Shown: positions 37,381 through 47,237, counted from the stretch's first letter. The stretch: DNA of 64,000 nucleotides from Edaphovirga cremea (GCF_003332275.1 NZ_QOVA01000007.1:62001-126000), one strand, 5' to 3'. The notes: generated from the letters alone by a model not told the origin. Program-made: numbers and translations.

Positions 37381-37400
37381 CTCATCCAATTTACGCGGGG

Positions 37401-37475
37401 ATGACTATTTAGAGATGACTATACGGGTCAGCAATGACTATGCGGGGATCGGCTAACGCCCTCCCCGCTTTTTTT
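37401..37475 (+). terminator. nap operon terminator with preceding ATGACTAT repeats
   Basis: GCGGGGA (37442-37448) pairs with TCCCCGC (37462-37468), followed by seven T (37469-37475). The octamer ATGACTAT is repeated three times before it (37401-37408, 37415-37422, 37434-37441), and GCGGGGAT occurs on both sides of the array. Confidence 0.85.
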
Positions 37476-37511
37476 CGCCACGCGTGCGTCAAATCCCACT
37501 CACCACGGCCT

Positions 37512-37555
37512 TATCCCGATACACGTTAAAACCTATCCCGATACACATTAAAACC
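37512..37555. repeat. 22-bp tandem duplication between napC and ccmI
   Basis: TATCCCGATACACGTTAAAACC (two groups TATCCCGATACAC and GTTAAAACC) at 37512-37533 is followed by a copy with one G-to-A change at 37534-37555. It lies 27 bases from the ccmI stop codon, in the spacer between convergent operons. Confidence 0.85.
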
Positions 37556-37582
37556 CTGCACGATGTGTTCAAGAGAGGCTTA

Positions 37583-38452
37583 TCAACCGCCTGTTGAGGC
37601 ACCCGACGCCAATGCCGCCTGGGCCTGGCTGATACTGCGTTCAATCACCGCCCGGCGCGTATCGTTTTGCGGCAACACCCGCAACATGCTTTGCCAGGCG
37701 TCGATGGCTTCCTGATAACGTTGACCTTCAAACGCATTGAACGCCAGCAGGCTCAACACCCGTACATTTGTCGTACCGGAATGCTGCAGTTCGCGCAGCA
37801 TTTCCCCGCCGCGCAGGTTTTCCCGCGGATTGCTGGAGCGCAACAGGAATTCGGCATAATCGAGTTTAAGCTCTTCATTTTGTGGATCAAGCTGATAGGC
37901 GCGGGTCAGCGCCTGAGCCGCCATTTCGGCATTGTTCAGCGCTCCGGCAATGCGGCCAAGCAACCACCAATCCTGTGGATTGTTGGGATGATCTTCCAGT
38001 TGACTGCGCAGACCCAGGCCAAGGAGCGCCACGTCTTCGATGGTGAGTTGTTCCGCCTGCGGATCCATCACGCGTTTCATCAGTTCCGGCGTCAGGTCAA
38101 CTACCCGCCGCCACTCCTGCACCTGATTGACGCTCGATGTTTGCCAAAACAGTCCAAGGCTGACGGCCACCAGCAACAGGATCCCCGGCAGTAGCACCCA
38201 GCGGGGCAAGGGGCGTGCCCGCACCGCAGATTCACCGGGGATATCCTGCAATAAGCTGTGCTGGAGTTCTTCAACCATACCCGCGCGCTCGGCGTCGTTG
38301 GTATTATCCACGGCAAGTTCGCGCAGGCGGTCATGATATAGCGCCCGATTTATCGCATCCCGATCGCGTTCACCCTGCGTTGACCAGGGCGCAAGCAACA
38401 GCGCCGAAAGCGCCAGAAGCGAAAGAATAATTGTCGTTACCAGCAGCATCAT
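37583..38452 (-). CDS. ccmI: Cytochrome c biogenesis TPR protein CcmI
   Basis: 289 residues. Two membrane helices (about 5-22 and 100-118) border a cytoplasmic loop of the CcmI-1 type (REL, GMVEELQ), followed by a periplasmic TPR domain (about 165-270; DWWLLGRIAGALNNAEMAAQAL and YQEAIDAWQSML). It captures apocytochromes and presents them to the CcmF/H ligation complex. ATG 38452 follows AGGAG by 8 bases and overlaps the ccmH stop. In E. coli this function is part of the fused CcmH; here it is separate. Confidence 0.9.
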   Translation of the reverse strand: MMLLVTTIILSLLALSALLLAPWSTQGERDRDAINRALYHDRLRELAVDNTNDAERAGMVEELQHSLLQDIPGESAVRARPLPRWVLLPGILLLVAVSLGLFWQTSSVNQVQEWRRVVDLTPELMKRVMDPQAEQLTIEDVALLGLGLRSQLEDHPNNPQDWWLLGRIAGALNNAEMAAQALTRAYQLDPQNEELKLDYAEFLLRSSNPRENLRGGEMLRELQHSGTTNVRVLSLLAFNAFEGQRYQEAIDAWQSMLRVLPQNDTRRAVIERSISQAQAALASGASTGG

Positions 38453-38910
38453 TGCCGTTTCTCCTTGCCTGTCAACAGCGCCTGTAACCGCTTTTTCTCC
38501 TGCTCGCTCAGTGTCGACGGTTCGTCGCGCTGGTGGCGACGGGCGCGGCGAAAGATCATCCCGCCGCCTACCAGCAGAAACAGGGCCGGCAGCAACCAAA
38601 GCAACACCGTCACGGGCGTGACGGGCGGTTCATAGGTAACAAAATAACCATAGCGATCAATCATATAATCGATAACTTGCTGTCTGGTCTGTCCCTCTTG
38701 CATCAACTCATACACTTTTTGTCGCATATCAGTGGCAATCATTGAATTCGAGTCGGCGATACTGTTGTTCTGACATTTCGGGCAACGTAATTGCGTGGTC
38801 AACTCACGGAATTGCTGTTCCTGCGCCTCATTTTCGAAGTGCCAGGCATCCGACGAGGCCAGCGCACTGAATGACAGCAGTAACGCACCAAGAAAACCGA
38901 TCATTTTCAT
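38449..38910 (-). CDS. ccmH: Cytochrome c maturation thioreductase CcmH
   Basis: 153 residues. A signal peptide (to about 20), the redox motif LRCPKCQNNSI (CXXC near 43-46) of a three-helix periplasmic domain, and a membrane helix near 103-125 (VTVLLWLLPALFLLVGGGMIF). It reduces the apocytochrome CXXCH disulfide in concert with CcmG. It corresponds to the N-terminal half of E. coli CcmH. Start and stop overlap its neighbours (ATGA). Confidence 0.94.
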   Translation of the reverse strand: MKMIGFLGALLLSFSALASSDAWHFENEAQEQQFRELTTQLRCPKCQNNSIADSNSMIATDMRQKVYELMQEGQTRQQVIDYMIDRYGYFVTYEPPVTPVTVLLWLLPALFLLVGGGMIFRRARRHQRDEPSTLSEQEKKRLQALLTGKEKRQ

Positions 38911-39464
38911 GCGCAGCTCCCTTCGCTGTACTTTTCCCAGAGTGGTTGCAACGTTTCCCGCCACACTTGCGCATTGAGATCGCCCGCATGACGGAAGCGG
39001 ATAATGCCGCATCCATCGATCAGAAAGGTTTCCGGCGCACCGTACACGCCCAGATCCAGCCCCAGCATGCCGTTACCGTCAAACAGGCTCATCGCATAAG
39101 GATTCCCCAGCTCATTCAGCCACGTGATGGCTTTTTGCCGGTCGTCTTTATAGTTCATGCCAACCACACGTATCCCCTGCGCCGCCAGCGTGTTGAGGAA
39201 CTGGTGTTCTGCGCGGCACGTCGGGCACCAGGTCGCCCAGACATTCAACAAGAGGGGTTTGCCATCGATCAGCTCAGATTGGTTGTGAATTTTTCCCGGG
39301 TGCTCCAGTGCCTCAAGCTTGAAGGGTGGGATCGGTTTGCCGATCAGGGCCGATTCCAGCCGCATCGGATCGTCACCCTCACTGTTGCGCATCAACTGCC
39401 ACAGCAGGGCAAAGGAGAGCAATAAAAATAGAATCAAGGGAATAAACAGCATCTTGCGGCTCAT
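38907..39464 (-). CDS. ccmG: Thiol:disulfide interchange protein CcmG (DsbE)
   Basis: 185 residues, membrane-anchored thioredoxin-fold protein. The anchor is MLFIPLILFLLLSFALLWQL (about 4-23) and the active site is VWATWCPTCRAEH (about 75-87). The segment YGAPETFLIDG carries the cis-Pro. It keeps apocytochrome or CcmH cysteines reduced. ATG 39464 lies inside the end of ccmF, the typical coupling of this operon. Confidence 0.95.
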   Translation of the reverse strand: MSRKMLFIPLILFLLLSFALLWQLMRNSEGDDPMRLESALIGKPIPPFKLEALEHPGKIHNQSELIDGKPLLLNVWATWCPTCRAEHQFLNTLAAQGIRVVGMNYKDDRQKAITWLNELGNPYAMSLFDGNGMLGLDLGVYGAPETFLIDGCGIIRFRHAGDLNAQVWRETLQPLWEKYSEGSCA

Positions 39465-41413
39465 GACGCCTCCCGATCGGTGCGTCGCAGGCGGTAGCGC
39501 GGATCCAGCATGCACAGCACGCCGCCGAACGCCATTAATGCACCGCCGTACCAAATCCAGCGCATGAAGGGCTTATAATAGAGCCGTAACGCCCAACTGC
39601 CGTCGTCCATCTCTTCGCCCAATGCCGCATAGAGATCTCGCGTAATTCCGGCATCTATCGCGGCTTCCGTCATGATCATGCCGCTGTTATTGTAGAAACG
39701 TTTTTCAGTCTGCAAGGTGGCTTCCGCTTTGCCGTTGCGCGTCACCTCGAGAGTGCCTTCGCCACTCTGCCAATTGGGGCCAACAACATCGCGAACGCCC
39801 TGGAATGTGAAGCGATAATCGAGGATAAAGACACTATCTCCCGTATTCATTCGAACATCGCGCTCAATGCTGTAGTTTTGGCTGAAGGCGATCCCCACCA
39901 CCGTTACCGCCAGGCCAACGTGGCCGCACACCATGCCCCACTGACTGCGCGACAGCCCCGTCAGGCCGCGCCAAAACCCCTGTCGGCGGGTGGCGTTGCT
40001 ATACACATCAACCAGCGTCAGCACAAACACCCATATCGCCATCGATAATCCGACCACGGTCATGGCCATAATGGTGTCTTGCAACAACCACGGAAGCAGA
40101 AAAGACAGGGCCGCAGTGACGATCAGCGCGATAACCAACAGGCGACGCAGTTTTTTGGGCTCATCACGCCGCCAACGCACCAGTGGCCCAATCCCTAACA
40201 GCAGTGCAAACGGCGCCATCAACGTACTGAACATAATATTGAAGAACGGCGCGCCGATAGAAATACTGCCCAGCCCCAGTTGTTTATGCACCAACGGCAA
40301 CAGCGTTCCCAGCAACACCACCAGCGTCGCCGCAACCAGCAATAGATTATTGCCCAGCAGAAAAGATTCGCGCGACCAAAGCGTATTGCTCACCCGCGCC
40401 CGTACCCGATTGCCTTTGATGGCGAACAACAGCAGGGAACCGCCGATGACGATGACCAGAAACGCGAGGATAAACATGCCTCGCGCCGGATCCGAGGCGA
40501 AGGCGTGTACCGAGACCAGCACCCCGGAGCGCACCAGAAATGTACCCAGCAGACAGAGCGAGAATGCGCCTATCGCCAGCAATACGGTCCAGGCTTTAAA
40601 ACTGCCGCGCTTCTCGGTGACCGCCAGCGAATGCATCAACGCCGTCCCTACCAGCCACGGCATCAGCGAGGCGTTTTCCACGGGATCCCAGAACCACCAT
40701 CCGCCCCACCCTAATTCGTAATAGGCCCATGCCGAACCGAGGACGATACCTAGCGTCAGAAATACCCAGGCCGCCTGAGTCCACGGGCGCGACCAACGGG
40801 CCCAGGCGTTGTCCAATCTTCCTGCCAACAATGAGGCCACCGCAAAAGCAAAGGCCACTGAAAATCCGACATACCCCATATAGAGCAGCGGCGGATGGAA
40901 GATCAGCCCGACATCTTGCAGCAACGGATTGAGATCGCGACCATCGATCGGATAATCCGGCAGCGTGCGGGTGAAAGGATTGGACGACAGCAGAATGAAC
41001 AACAAAAAACCGACATTGATCATTCCCATCACGGCAAGCACCCGCGCCACGGCCTCTGTCGACATTGCGCGGCTGAATATCGCCACCGCAAAGGTCCATC
41101 CACTCATCAACAACACCCAAAGCAGCAGCGATCCTTCATGCGCCCCCCACGCGGCGGCAATGCGATACCAGACCGGCAAGGCACGGTTCGAGTTATTCGC
41201 CACGTAGAGAACGGTGAAATCATTGATGACCAGCGCATACACCAGAATAAGAAATGCGCCCAGAATACAGGCGAACAGGGCCCAGGCGAGAGGGCGCGCC
41301 AATGCCATCAGACGCGCCTCCTGACGCGATGCCCCCCAGAGCGGATAAACGCTCAACAGCAACGCCACCCCGAGCGCCAGACAGAGCAGATAATTCCCCA
41401 CTTCAGGCATCAT
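39461..41413 (-). CDS. ccmF: Heme lyase subunit CcmF
   Basis: 650 residues with about 15 membrane helices. It takes haem from CcmE and joins it to apocytochrome CXXCH sites. The WWD domain is in [20 protein letters not shown] (about 225-244), preceded by [13 protein letters not shown] and followed by conserved periplasmic histidines in [15 protein letters not shown] and LVHKQ. The C-terminal loop ([11 protein letters not shown]) is typical. A paralogue, nrfE, lies 3 kb away. ATG 41413 overlaps the ccmE stop. Confidence 0.97.
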   Translation of the reverse strand: MMPEVGNYLLCLALGVALLLSVYPLWGASRQEARLMALARPLAWALFACILGAFLILVYALVINDFTVLYVANNSNRALPVWYRIAAAWGAHEGSLLLWVLLMSGWTFAVAIFSRAMSTEAVARVLAVMGMINVGFLLFILLSSNPFTRTLPDYPIDGRDLNPLLQDVGLIFHPPLLYMGYVGFSVAFAFAVASLLAGRLDNAWARWSRPWTQAAWVFLTLGIVLGSAWAYYELGWGGWWFWDPVENASLMPWLVGTALMHSLAVTEKRGSFKAWTVLLAIGAFSLCLLGTFLVRSGVLVSVHAFASDPARGMFILAFLVIVIGGSLLLFAIKGNRVRARVSNTLWSRESFLLGNNLLLVAATLVVLLGTLLPLVHKQLGLGSISIGAPFFNIMFSTLMAPFALLLGIGPLVRWRRDEPKKLRRLLVIALIVTAALSFLLPWLLQDTIMAMTVVGLSMAIWVFVLTLVDVYSNATRRQGFWRGLTGLSRSQWGMVCGHVGLAVTVVGIAFSQNYSIERDVRMNTGDSVFILDYRFTFQGVRDVVGPNWQSGEGTLEVTRNGKAEATLQTEKRFYNNSGMIMTEAAIDAGITRDLYAALGEEMDDGSWALRLYYKPFMRWIWYGGALMAFGGVLCMLDPRYRLRRTDREAS

Positions 41414-41889
41414 ATGCGATTGCCCCCTTTGATGGCGGGAGCGTGTTGATGCTGCTCATCCATGGCGGCTTTTACTTCCGGCGGCGTGTAGTTTTCATCA
41501 TGCCGCGCAAGCACTTCCTGGGCGACGATATGTGTCTCAGACTCCAGCACACCTTGCGCTACCACACCCTGCCCCTCGCGGAACAGGTCGGGCAGTATTC
41601 CCTGATAACTGACCTTCACTTCGCCCCGGGCATCATACAATGTGAAATGAACCTGCAAACCCTGACTGTCACGCTGCACGCTGCCGGGCATGACCATGCC
41701 ACCGATGCGCAGACGCTGCCCCTGCGTCGGTTTCTGCTGGGTTTCATTTTTACCGTAAAGAATTTCGCCAGGGGTATAAAACAGATCGATATTGGAACGC
41801 AGCGCATAGAGCATTAACGCTACCGTCACCACAACTCCGCAGATAATGGCCACAATGCCATAGAGGCGAGTTTTCGCAGGTAAGCTCAT
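41410..41889 (-). CDS. ccmE: Periplasmic heme chaperone CcmE
   Basis: 159 residues. One N-terminal membrane anchor (about 9-29), then an OB-fold domain ([41 protein letters not shown]). Haem is bound covalently through the His in [13 protein letters not shown] near 130. The tail is His/Gln rich (DEQHQHAP). It receives haem from CcmC/CcmD and gives it to CcmF. Release of holo-CcmE normally needs CcmAB, which are not in this window. Confidence 0.96.
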   Translation of the reverse strand: MSLPAKTRLYGIVAIICGVVVTVALMLYALRSNIDLFYTPGEILYGKNETQQKPTQGQRLRIGGMVMPGSVQRDSQGLQVHFTLYDARGEVKVSYQGILPDLFREGQGVVAQGVLESETHIVAQEVLARHDENYTPPEVKAAMDEQHQHAPAIKGGNRI

Positions 41890-42158
41890 TGATCTCCCCC
41901 CGACGTCTCACCCTGCAATGGCGTGAGTTTTCGCTGCTCGTGTGCCCCCTGGTGGCTGACATCGCGTGCCTTTTCCCGGCGGATGTCACGAGCCCTTTGG
42001 TGGCGAATGTCGCGTAGCAAAGTACGCCTTTGCCATAGCGTGTGGGCAACAAGGGCGCTCAATGGCAATAGGGTCAAGGCGGCGGCCAACCAGACATAAA
42101 AGGCATAACCGCCCATCGCGAAGAAATCTTGCCAGCCAGTAAACGCTGTGTTCATCAT
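41886..42158 (-). CDS. ccmD: Heme exporter small subunit CcmD, with repeat extension
   Basis: 90 residues (E. coli 69). The conserved part [23 protein letters not shown] (family block [12 protein letters not shown]) and one membrane helix near 20-42 are intact. After it, three tandem 8-residue repeats, [16 protein letters not shown] and RDVSHQGA (residues 49-72), make a basic cytoplasmic tail that accounts for the extra length. CcmD joins CcmE to the CcmABC complex. The start at 42158 overlaps the ccmC stop, with GGAGG upstream. Confidence 0.9.
   Translation of the reverse strand: MMNTAFTGWQDFFAMGGYAFYVWLAAALTLLPLSALVAHTLWQRRTLLRDIRHQRARDIRREKARDVSHQGAHEQRKLTPLQGETSGGDQ
41943..42014 (-). repeat. 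24-bp x 3 coding tandem repeat in ccmD
   Basis: Three degenerate 24-bp units encode [16 protein letters not shown] and RDVSHQGA. The units have diverged in sequence while keeping the RD(I/V) and final Ala pattern. Confidence 0.7.
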
Positions 42159-42892
42159 GCCATGCCTCCCTTGTTGGCCAGTTTCGCCACCCAGCCGCAC
42201 GCACGTTGCTGCGCCAGAATCAAATTCCCCAGCCGTATCAGTGACAGGGTAACAAACAGACTCATAAAGCCGAATATCATCATTCGCAGCGGCATGCGCA
42301 TCGCGGGATCGAGCGTTCTCTGCATATTGGTCGATCCCTGATGCAAGGTGTTCCACCACTCAACCGAATAATGAATAATGGGCAAATTCACTACGCCCAC
42401 CAGCACCAGAATTCCTGCGGCACGCCCGGCCAAACGGCGATCGTCAAAGGCGTTATAGAGCGCAATGACGCCTGCATAGAGAAACAGCAACACCAGCTCC
42501 GACGTCAGGCGGGCGTCCCAGACCCACCAGGTTCCCCACATCGGCTTGCCCCAGGTCGATCCTGTTGTCAGCGCAATGAAGGTATACACCGCACCTACGG
42601 GCGCCATCGCGGCAACAACCAGCTCTGCCATTTTTGACTGCCTGACCAAGCTGATGAGTGCAGCAACTGCCATCGCGGCATATACCCCCATCGACCAGAT
42701 TGCCGCGGGAACATGCAGATAAATGATGCGATAGGCTTGCCCTTGCTGGTAATCAGCGGGGGCGAACACGAAACCCCACAGGCAGCCGCCGAGCAATAGC
42801 GCTGCGCTGAGCATCCCCAACCAGGGAACGAGCCTTTCACAAAGGCGATAAATACGCTGTGGCTGTGTCTGCTGAGATGAGGTTTTCGACAT
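42155..42892 (-). CDS. ccmC: Heme transporter/handling protein CcmC
   Basis: 245 residues, the E. coli length, with six membrane helices. It loads haem on CcmE. The WWD domain is TWGKPMWGTWWVWDARLTSELV (short blocks GKPMWGTWWVWD, near 113-124), with histidines in IIYLHVPAA (near 59) and IIHYSVEWWNTLHQG (near 176-184). ATG 42892 has GGAGAG 9 bases upstream; a TTG two codons earlier is too close to that site. It is first in ccmCDEFGHI; no ccmA or ccmB precedes it. The 275-bp gap to nrfG probably holds its promoter. Confidence 0.96.
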   Translation of the reverse strand: MSKTSSQQTQPQRIYRLCERLVPWLGMLSAALLLGGCLWGFVFAPADYQQGQAYRIIYLHVPAAIWSMGVYAAMAVAALISLVRQSKMAELVVAAMAPVGAVYTFIALTTGSTWGKPMWGTWWVWDARLTSELVLLFLYAGVIALYNAFDDRRLAGRAAGILVLVGVVNLPIIHYSVEWWNTLHQGSTNMQRTLDPAMRMPLRMMIFGFMSLFVTLSLIRLGNLILAQQRACGWVAKLANKGGMA

Positions 42893-43167
42893 AATCAATT
42901 GCTCTCCATGCTGAGATCCCTTCCCTGTCGTGCGATGAACATGTGGGTAGGACGATAAATACCTGTCGGCAGACCGGTGGTTTCCAAGTTACAAAGCCTT
43001 ACACTATTAATGGTTTTAGCATACCATAGCGCCCCCTGGTACTCGACGCTCGTCCTCTCGAAAACACTACCCAGAAAGAGGTAATTTCTTTATTGAGATC
43101 AATAAAATGAATAAACGAAGCGCGGCCAACAAATGGAAACCGTCCCCACTGCGCAGGTAACCACGCG

Positions 43168-43986
43168 CTATTCCTGGCTGTTTTGCAGGAGTTTCGCGGT
43201 ATTAATCGCCTCTAACAATTGAACACGATTGATGCGCGGGCTGTATGTGTCCAGCAGACGCTGCCAAATCGTTATCGCCTGGGCATACTCTGTCCGCATA
43301 AAGGCATCTGACGCCAATAGCATTAGCGCCGTAACTTCATTCGCATCCTGCGCAAGCGCTTTATCAATCATCGCCTGCGCCTGAGGCGTCATATTCTGCC
43401 CCGCCTGATAATAAAGCACCGTCGCCAATGCCGAATACAACTCGCCATTCTCCCCGCGCAGCAGCAACGCCCGCTGGTAGGCAGTCAACGCATTTTCATA
43501 CGCATTGCTGTAGAGATAATATTCACCCAGTTCGGCCCACAGCGCGCTGTCCTGCGGATTCTCACGAATTTTATGTTGTAACGCGACAAGCTGTTTTTCC
43601 TGTTGATCGGCAACGCTGAAGGCATGCAGTGGATCAGCCAGTCGCTGCTGTTCCACCCGTACCTGGGCTATTCGTGGACTCAACATATAGAGTCCAGCGC
43701 TGACCGAAAATATCATTACTACCGCAAGAATTACCGGTAAACGCGGTACAGGCTGATGGCTCAATGGAGCAGGTTGCGGGGTCAATGGCAGATCGTGCAC
43801 CAGTTCCCGGCAAAATTGTTCCGCCTCGTTTTCTGCCAACAGTTTACCGGCCTGATCGCGCTGAAAATGCCAGATATTGTCAGACAACCGTTGTAGCTTT
43901 CCTTCGTCGCTGTGCCGCTCAGTGAAAAAGAGCGGCCATAAAAGCACGGCTGCCAGCAACACCAACAGCGCAGCTATCAGGATCAT
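43168..43986 (-). CDS. nrfG: Formate-dependent nitrite reductase heme-lyase subunit NrfG
   Basis: 272 residues, longer than the 198 of E. coli. Residues about 75-272 match E. coli NrfG (TPR domain, [43 protein letters not shown]). The extra N-terminal 70 residues add a second membrane helix ([20 protein letters not shown]) and a cytoplasmic loop like that of CcmI. NrfG works with NrfEF to attach haem to the unusual CXXCK site of NrfA. ATG 43986 has GGAGAT 7 bases upstream and overlaps the nrfF stop. Last gene of nrfABCDEFG. Confidence 0.93.
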   Translation of the reverse strand: MILIAALLVLLAAVLLWPLFFTERHSDEGKLQRLSDNIWHFQRDQAGKLLAENEAEQFCRELVHDLPLTPQPAPLSHQPVPRLPVILAVVMIFSVSAGLYMLSPRIAQVRVEQQRLADPLHAFSVADQQEKQLVALQHKIRENPQDSALWAELGEYYLYSNAYENALTAYQRALLLRGENGELYSALATVLYYQAGQNMTPQAQAMIDKALAQDANEVTALMLLASDAFMRTEYAQAITIWQRLLDTYSPRINRVQLLEAINTAKLLQNSQE

Positions 43987-44387
43987 CGACGCGATCTCCT
44001 GTTCTGTCGGCGCATCACCCACCACATAATCGCGATAATCGCTAACAGCAACAGCAGTGGGGTCACCCAGAGTAGGCCGGTTTGCATTTTCAATGGCGGG
44101 TTGTACTGCACAAAGTCACCGTAACGCTGAGTCATAAACGTCATGATTTCCGACTCATTTTTTCCCTGCTCAACCATGGCAAACACTTCACGGCGCATAC
44201 TGACGGCGACCGGCGCATTCGACTCCAGCAGGTTCTGGTTCTGACACTGCGGGCAACGCAATTCCCCGGCAATTTTCATCGCGCTTTGCCTCTGTGCCTG
44301 CGTGGAAAACGCCCAGGTGTCAACGATCTGCGCCTGCACAGTGGAAGACGTCAACAGCATCACCAGGAGCGCAATTATTTTAGCCAT
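43983..44387 (-). CDS. nrfF: NrfA heme-lyase redox subunit NrfF
   Basis: 134 residues, CcmH-like. Signal peptide to about 20, redox motif [11 protein letters not shown] (near 44-52), and a C-terminal membrane helix ([20 protein letters not shown]). It reduces the NrfA CXXCK cysteines for haem ligation. Overlaps nrfE by 8 bases and nrfG by 4. Confidence 0.95.
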   Translation of the reverse strand: MAKIIALLVMLLTSSTVQAQIVDTWAFSTQAQRQSAMKIAGELRCPQCQNQNLLESNAPVAVSMRREVFAMVEQGKNESEIMTFMTQRYGDFVQYNPPLKMQTGLLWVTPLLLLLAIIAIMWWVMRRQNRRSRR

Positions 44388-46278
44388 CCGCTTTTCTCCC
44401 CCGGTGCCATCCCAGCAGGGCGCCCGCCATCATCAATATGCCGCCGCACCAGATCCAGCGAATGCCGATCTGTATACAAAAGCGCATGGCATAACGATTT
44501 TCACCGGTTTTTTCCCCCATCACGACATACCAGTCCCTGAACACGTTCCAGGCAACGCCGGGTTCAATCATCTGCTGATTGCGCGCGCTGTAATAACGGC
44601 GTTCAGGTATCACGCTGGCGACCCGTTTTCCATCACGATAAATATCAATCGTCGCCTGTTCCGTGGTGTAATTCTGAACCGCGTTCAACGTCAGTTGTTG
44701 AAAATGGAACTGGTAGTCATCCAGCACGACCGTCTCTCCCTGCGTTACGTTGACGCTGATTTCCTCTCGGCTCCCCGCCGAGAAAACGATGCCCAGTGCC
44801 ATCAATGCCACGCCGGTATGCGCCACCAGCGCGGGCAATTGGCGATATATCGCGGCCAATGGCTGAATCCATTGCATAGCCAAGACCCAACCAATCACGC
44901 CAGCAGCCAGTGCCAGTACCGCCCCTTGACCCCAGAAAACAGCTGCCGTTATTCCCGCCGTTGCCAGTGTGGCAGCCAAACGCCTGGCGCTCCCTCTGTT
45001 GCTGTGTTTCCAGTACCCCCCCGCCGAAAACCCGATCACCAACAGCATGAGGACGCCGAAAGGCAGTAGCGTTCGATTAAAATAGGGTGCGCCAACCGAT
45101 ATCCGGCCCCATCCCATCAGCCCATAAATCATTGGGTAGAGCGTGCCTAACAGTACGACCAGCGTGACAGCACTGAATAATAACAACGTAAGAAGTATCG
45201 CCGTTTCCCGCGACCAGCCGGTATAAATTGCGACGGGTCGCCCGCCTTTGGCACACCAGCCATAAATCAGCAAGGCGAGAAAACTCAACAACGCAAACAG
45301 GATAAACAACGGCACCGCCCTGTCGTTATCGAGTGCAAAGGCATGTACCGAAACCAGAATACCGGAACGAACAATCAGCGTGCCCAGCAGGGATAAAATA
45401 AACGTCAGGATCGCCAGCAACAGCGACCAGTGGCGATATATCCCCCGCATCCGGGTCACAAAAAGGCTATGCAGCAGCGCGCTGGACGTGAGCCAGGGAA
45501 GCAGCGACGCGTTTTCGACTGGATCCCAGAACCACCAGCCGCCCCACCCCAGCTCGCTGTAAGCCCACCATGACCCCAGCAAGATGCCTGATGTCAGCGC
45601 ACACCAGGCGGGTAACGCCCAGCGCCAACAAAGCCAGGCGACCGCAGCATTGAACTCGCCGTGGATCAACGCAGCCAGCGTCAGTGCGGCGCTGACCATG
45701 AGCCCGCCATAACCCAGATACAATAAAGGAGGGTGAAGAATGAGACCGATATGCTGCAACATAGGGTTGAGATCCCGCCCCTCGATTGCGGGAGGAAAGA
45801 GGCGGACGAAGGGATCGGAAAACAGCAGAATAAAGGCCAGCAGAGCGGCGGCGATGGTGGCGAGAACGGCAAGCGTGAGCGGAAACAGGGGATCAGTTGC
45901 GCGGAAGTAGCGGCAGGCAAACGCGGCACTCCACCCGGACAGGCATAACACCCACAACAGCAGCGATCCTTCATGTCCGCCCCACACCGCCGCGATCTTT
46001 AACCCCAGGGGTAAATCGCGATGACTGTGCTGTGCCACATAATTCACGGAAAAATCATCCTGAACGAAGCACAGCGCCAGTATGGCAAAAGCAAACAGGA
46101 GTACTCCAAATTGTGCCAGCGTCCAGCACGCCACGATGCGTTGGAAACGACGCCAGCGGAAAATATATCCCGCCAGCGTATATGTCCCTATTGCCACGCA
46201 GATCGCCATGGCGATCAATAGCGCGACAAACCCTGCCTCTGGCAATAGCAGTCCCAACGTTCCGCTAACCCTGCTCAC
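44380..46278 (-). CDS. nrfE: NrfA-specific heme lyase subunit NrfE
   Basis: 632 residues, CcmF-like with about 15 membrane helices. The WWD domain [20 protein letters not shown] is near 230, with [20 protein letters not shown] and conserved histidines. It ligates haem to the CXXCK motif of NrfA. Start is GTG at 46278, overlapping the nrfD stop (GTGA). It and CcmF are clear paralogues. Confidence 0.95.
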   Translation of the reverse strand: MSRVSGTLGLLLPEAGFVALLIAMAICVAIGTYTLAGYIFRWRRFQRIVACWTLAQFGVLLFAFAILALCFVQDDFSVNYVAQHSHRDLPLGLKIAAVWGGHEGSLLLWVLCLSGWSAAFACRYFRATDPLFPLTLAVLATIAAALLAFILLFSDPFVRLFPPAIEGRDLNPMLQHIGLILHPPLLYLGYGGLMVSAALTLAALIHGEFNAAVAWLCWRWALPAWCALTSGILLGSWWAYSELGWGGWWFWDPVENASLLPWLTSSALLHSLFVTRMRGIYRHWSLLLAILTFILSLLGTLIVRSGILVSVHAFALDNDRAVPLFILFALLSFLALLIYGWCAKGGRPVAIYTGWSRETAILLTLLLFSAVTLVVLLGTLYPMIYGLMGWGRISVGAPYFNRTLLPFGVLMLLVIGFSAGGYWKHSNRGSARRLAATLATAGITAAVFWGQGAVLALAAGVIGWVLAMQWIQPLAAIYRQLPALVAHTGVALMALGIVFSAGSREEISVNVTQGETVVLDDYQFHFQQLTLNAVQNYTTEQATIDIYRDGKRVASVIPERRYYSARNQQMIEPGVAWNVFRDWYVVMGEKTGENRYAMRFCIQIGIRWIWCGGILMMAGALLGWHRGRKADG

Positions 46279-47237
46279 ACTACCGTCAACTGTCCGGCAT
46301 AGAGGATGAAAAATCGCAAGAACAGCACCCCAGCGAGACTCATGGCGCTGACCGCGAGCACCCCGTAGGGCGATTGCAAGCGGTTAGCCCATGACTTGAG
46401 GAGTAAAGGCGTGACCAGTCCCAACCCCACGACCCCCAGCCAAAACCACCATGCCCAGAATCCACCGCCAAGCGCCGCGGCCAGCGCCCGTGTTTTTCCG
46501 TCGTCGCCCAGCGCCAAACCGACAAAAAACGCCACCAGCAAGAAAATTTCCATCCAGACGATCGGTGTTTCAATACGATGGACGAAGTGCGCTTCTTCAC
46601 TGTGCGGGTTGTGACGGCTGCGATACGTCATGGCGATAAGCGCCACCGCCGCGCCAGAAGAGATCCCAGAGAACAAGAACAGTACCGGCAAAATCGGGTT
46701 ATTCAGTAAGGGGTAGGACTTCAGCGCCGAAAGCAGGAATCCGGTGTACGCCCCCAGCATAACCGCCAGCACCAGCAGCAGGATTTCCAGGGATTTCTGC
46801 ACCGGCGTCAGCCAGTTAAGTATCTTTTTGACAATATTCAGCCTTGGCAGCCAGCGTTGTTGCAGCACAATAAGGTCTTTTTCAAACACCTTGGCCAACC
46901 ACAGCACCATAACCAGCATATAGGCTTGAAACAGCAGCACCCCCATCGACATCACGGACGTAACGCTGAAATGGAACATGAGTTTCCAGAATGTCCACGG
47001 GCGAGTCAGGTGGAAAACCAGAATCAGCAAGCCCAGAATAATGGTACTCGGCGCGACGATCAGCGTAGTGCGCAGCAAAGTGCTTTCTGCCGTTCCCTGC
47101 GCCGGATGATAACGTCGTAACAGCACCGCCAGCGTCACCAGTCCTGCCGAAATGCCGACCAAAAACAGGTAAATCGCTATCGGCCAATCCCAGACCAGGG
47201 AGTCAAAATGAAAGGCACTTGAGGAAACGGGCGTCAT
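46275..47237 (-). CDS. nrfD: Quinol-oxidising membrane subunit NrfD
   Basis: 320 residues with eight or more membrane helices, NrfD/PsrC family. It oxidises menaquinol and, with NrfC, passes electrons through NrfB to NrfA. The first segment FDSLVWDWPIAIYLFLVGISAGLVT is the family signature; acidic and polar residues within helices probably line the quinol site. Overlaps nrfC and nrfE by four bases. Confidence 0.96.
   Translation of the reverse strand: MTPVSSSAFHFDSLVWDWPIAIYLFLVGISAGLVTLAVLLRRYHPAQGTAESTLLRTTLIVAPSTIILGLLILVFHLTRPWTFWKLMFHFSVTSVMSMGVLLFQAYMLVMVLWLAKVFEKDLIVLQQRWLPRLNIVKKILNWLTPVQKSLEILLLVLAVMLGAYTGFLLSALKSYPLLNNPILPVLFLFSGISSGAAVALIAMTYRSRHNPHSEEAHFVHRIETPIVWMEIFLLVAFFVGLALGDDGKTRALAAALGGGFWAWWFWLGVVGLGLVTPLLLKSWANRLQSPYGVLAVSAMSLAGVLFLRFFILYAGQLTVV

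Noticed and set aside
43090..43105. Palindrome TTATTGAGATCAATAA as an FNR site
   Set aside because: The half-site spacing (TTGA-N2-TCAA) does not fit the FNR consensus TTGAT-N4-ATCAA.
43107..43160. 17-codon frame MNKRSAANKWKPSPLRR upstream of ccmC and nrfG
   Set aside because: A weak ribosome-binding site and no known relative; too short to support without other evidence.
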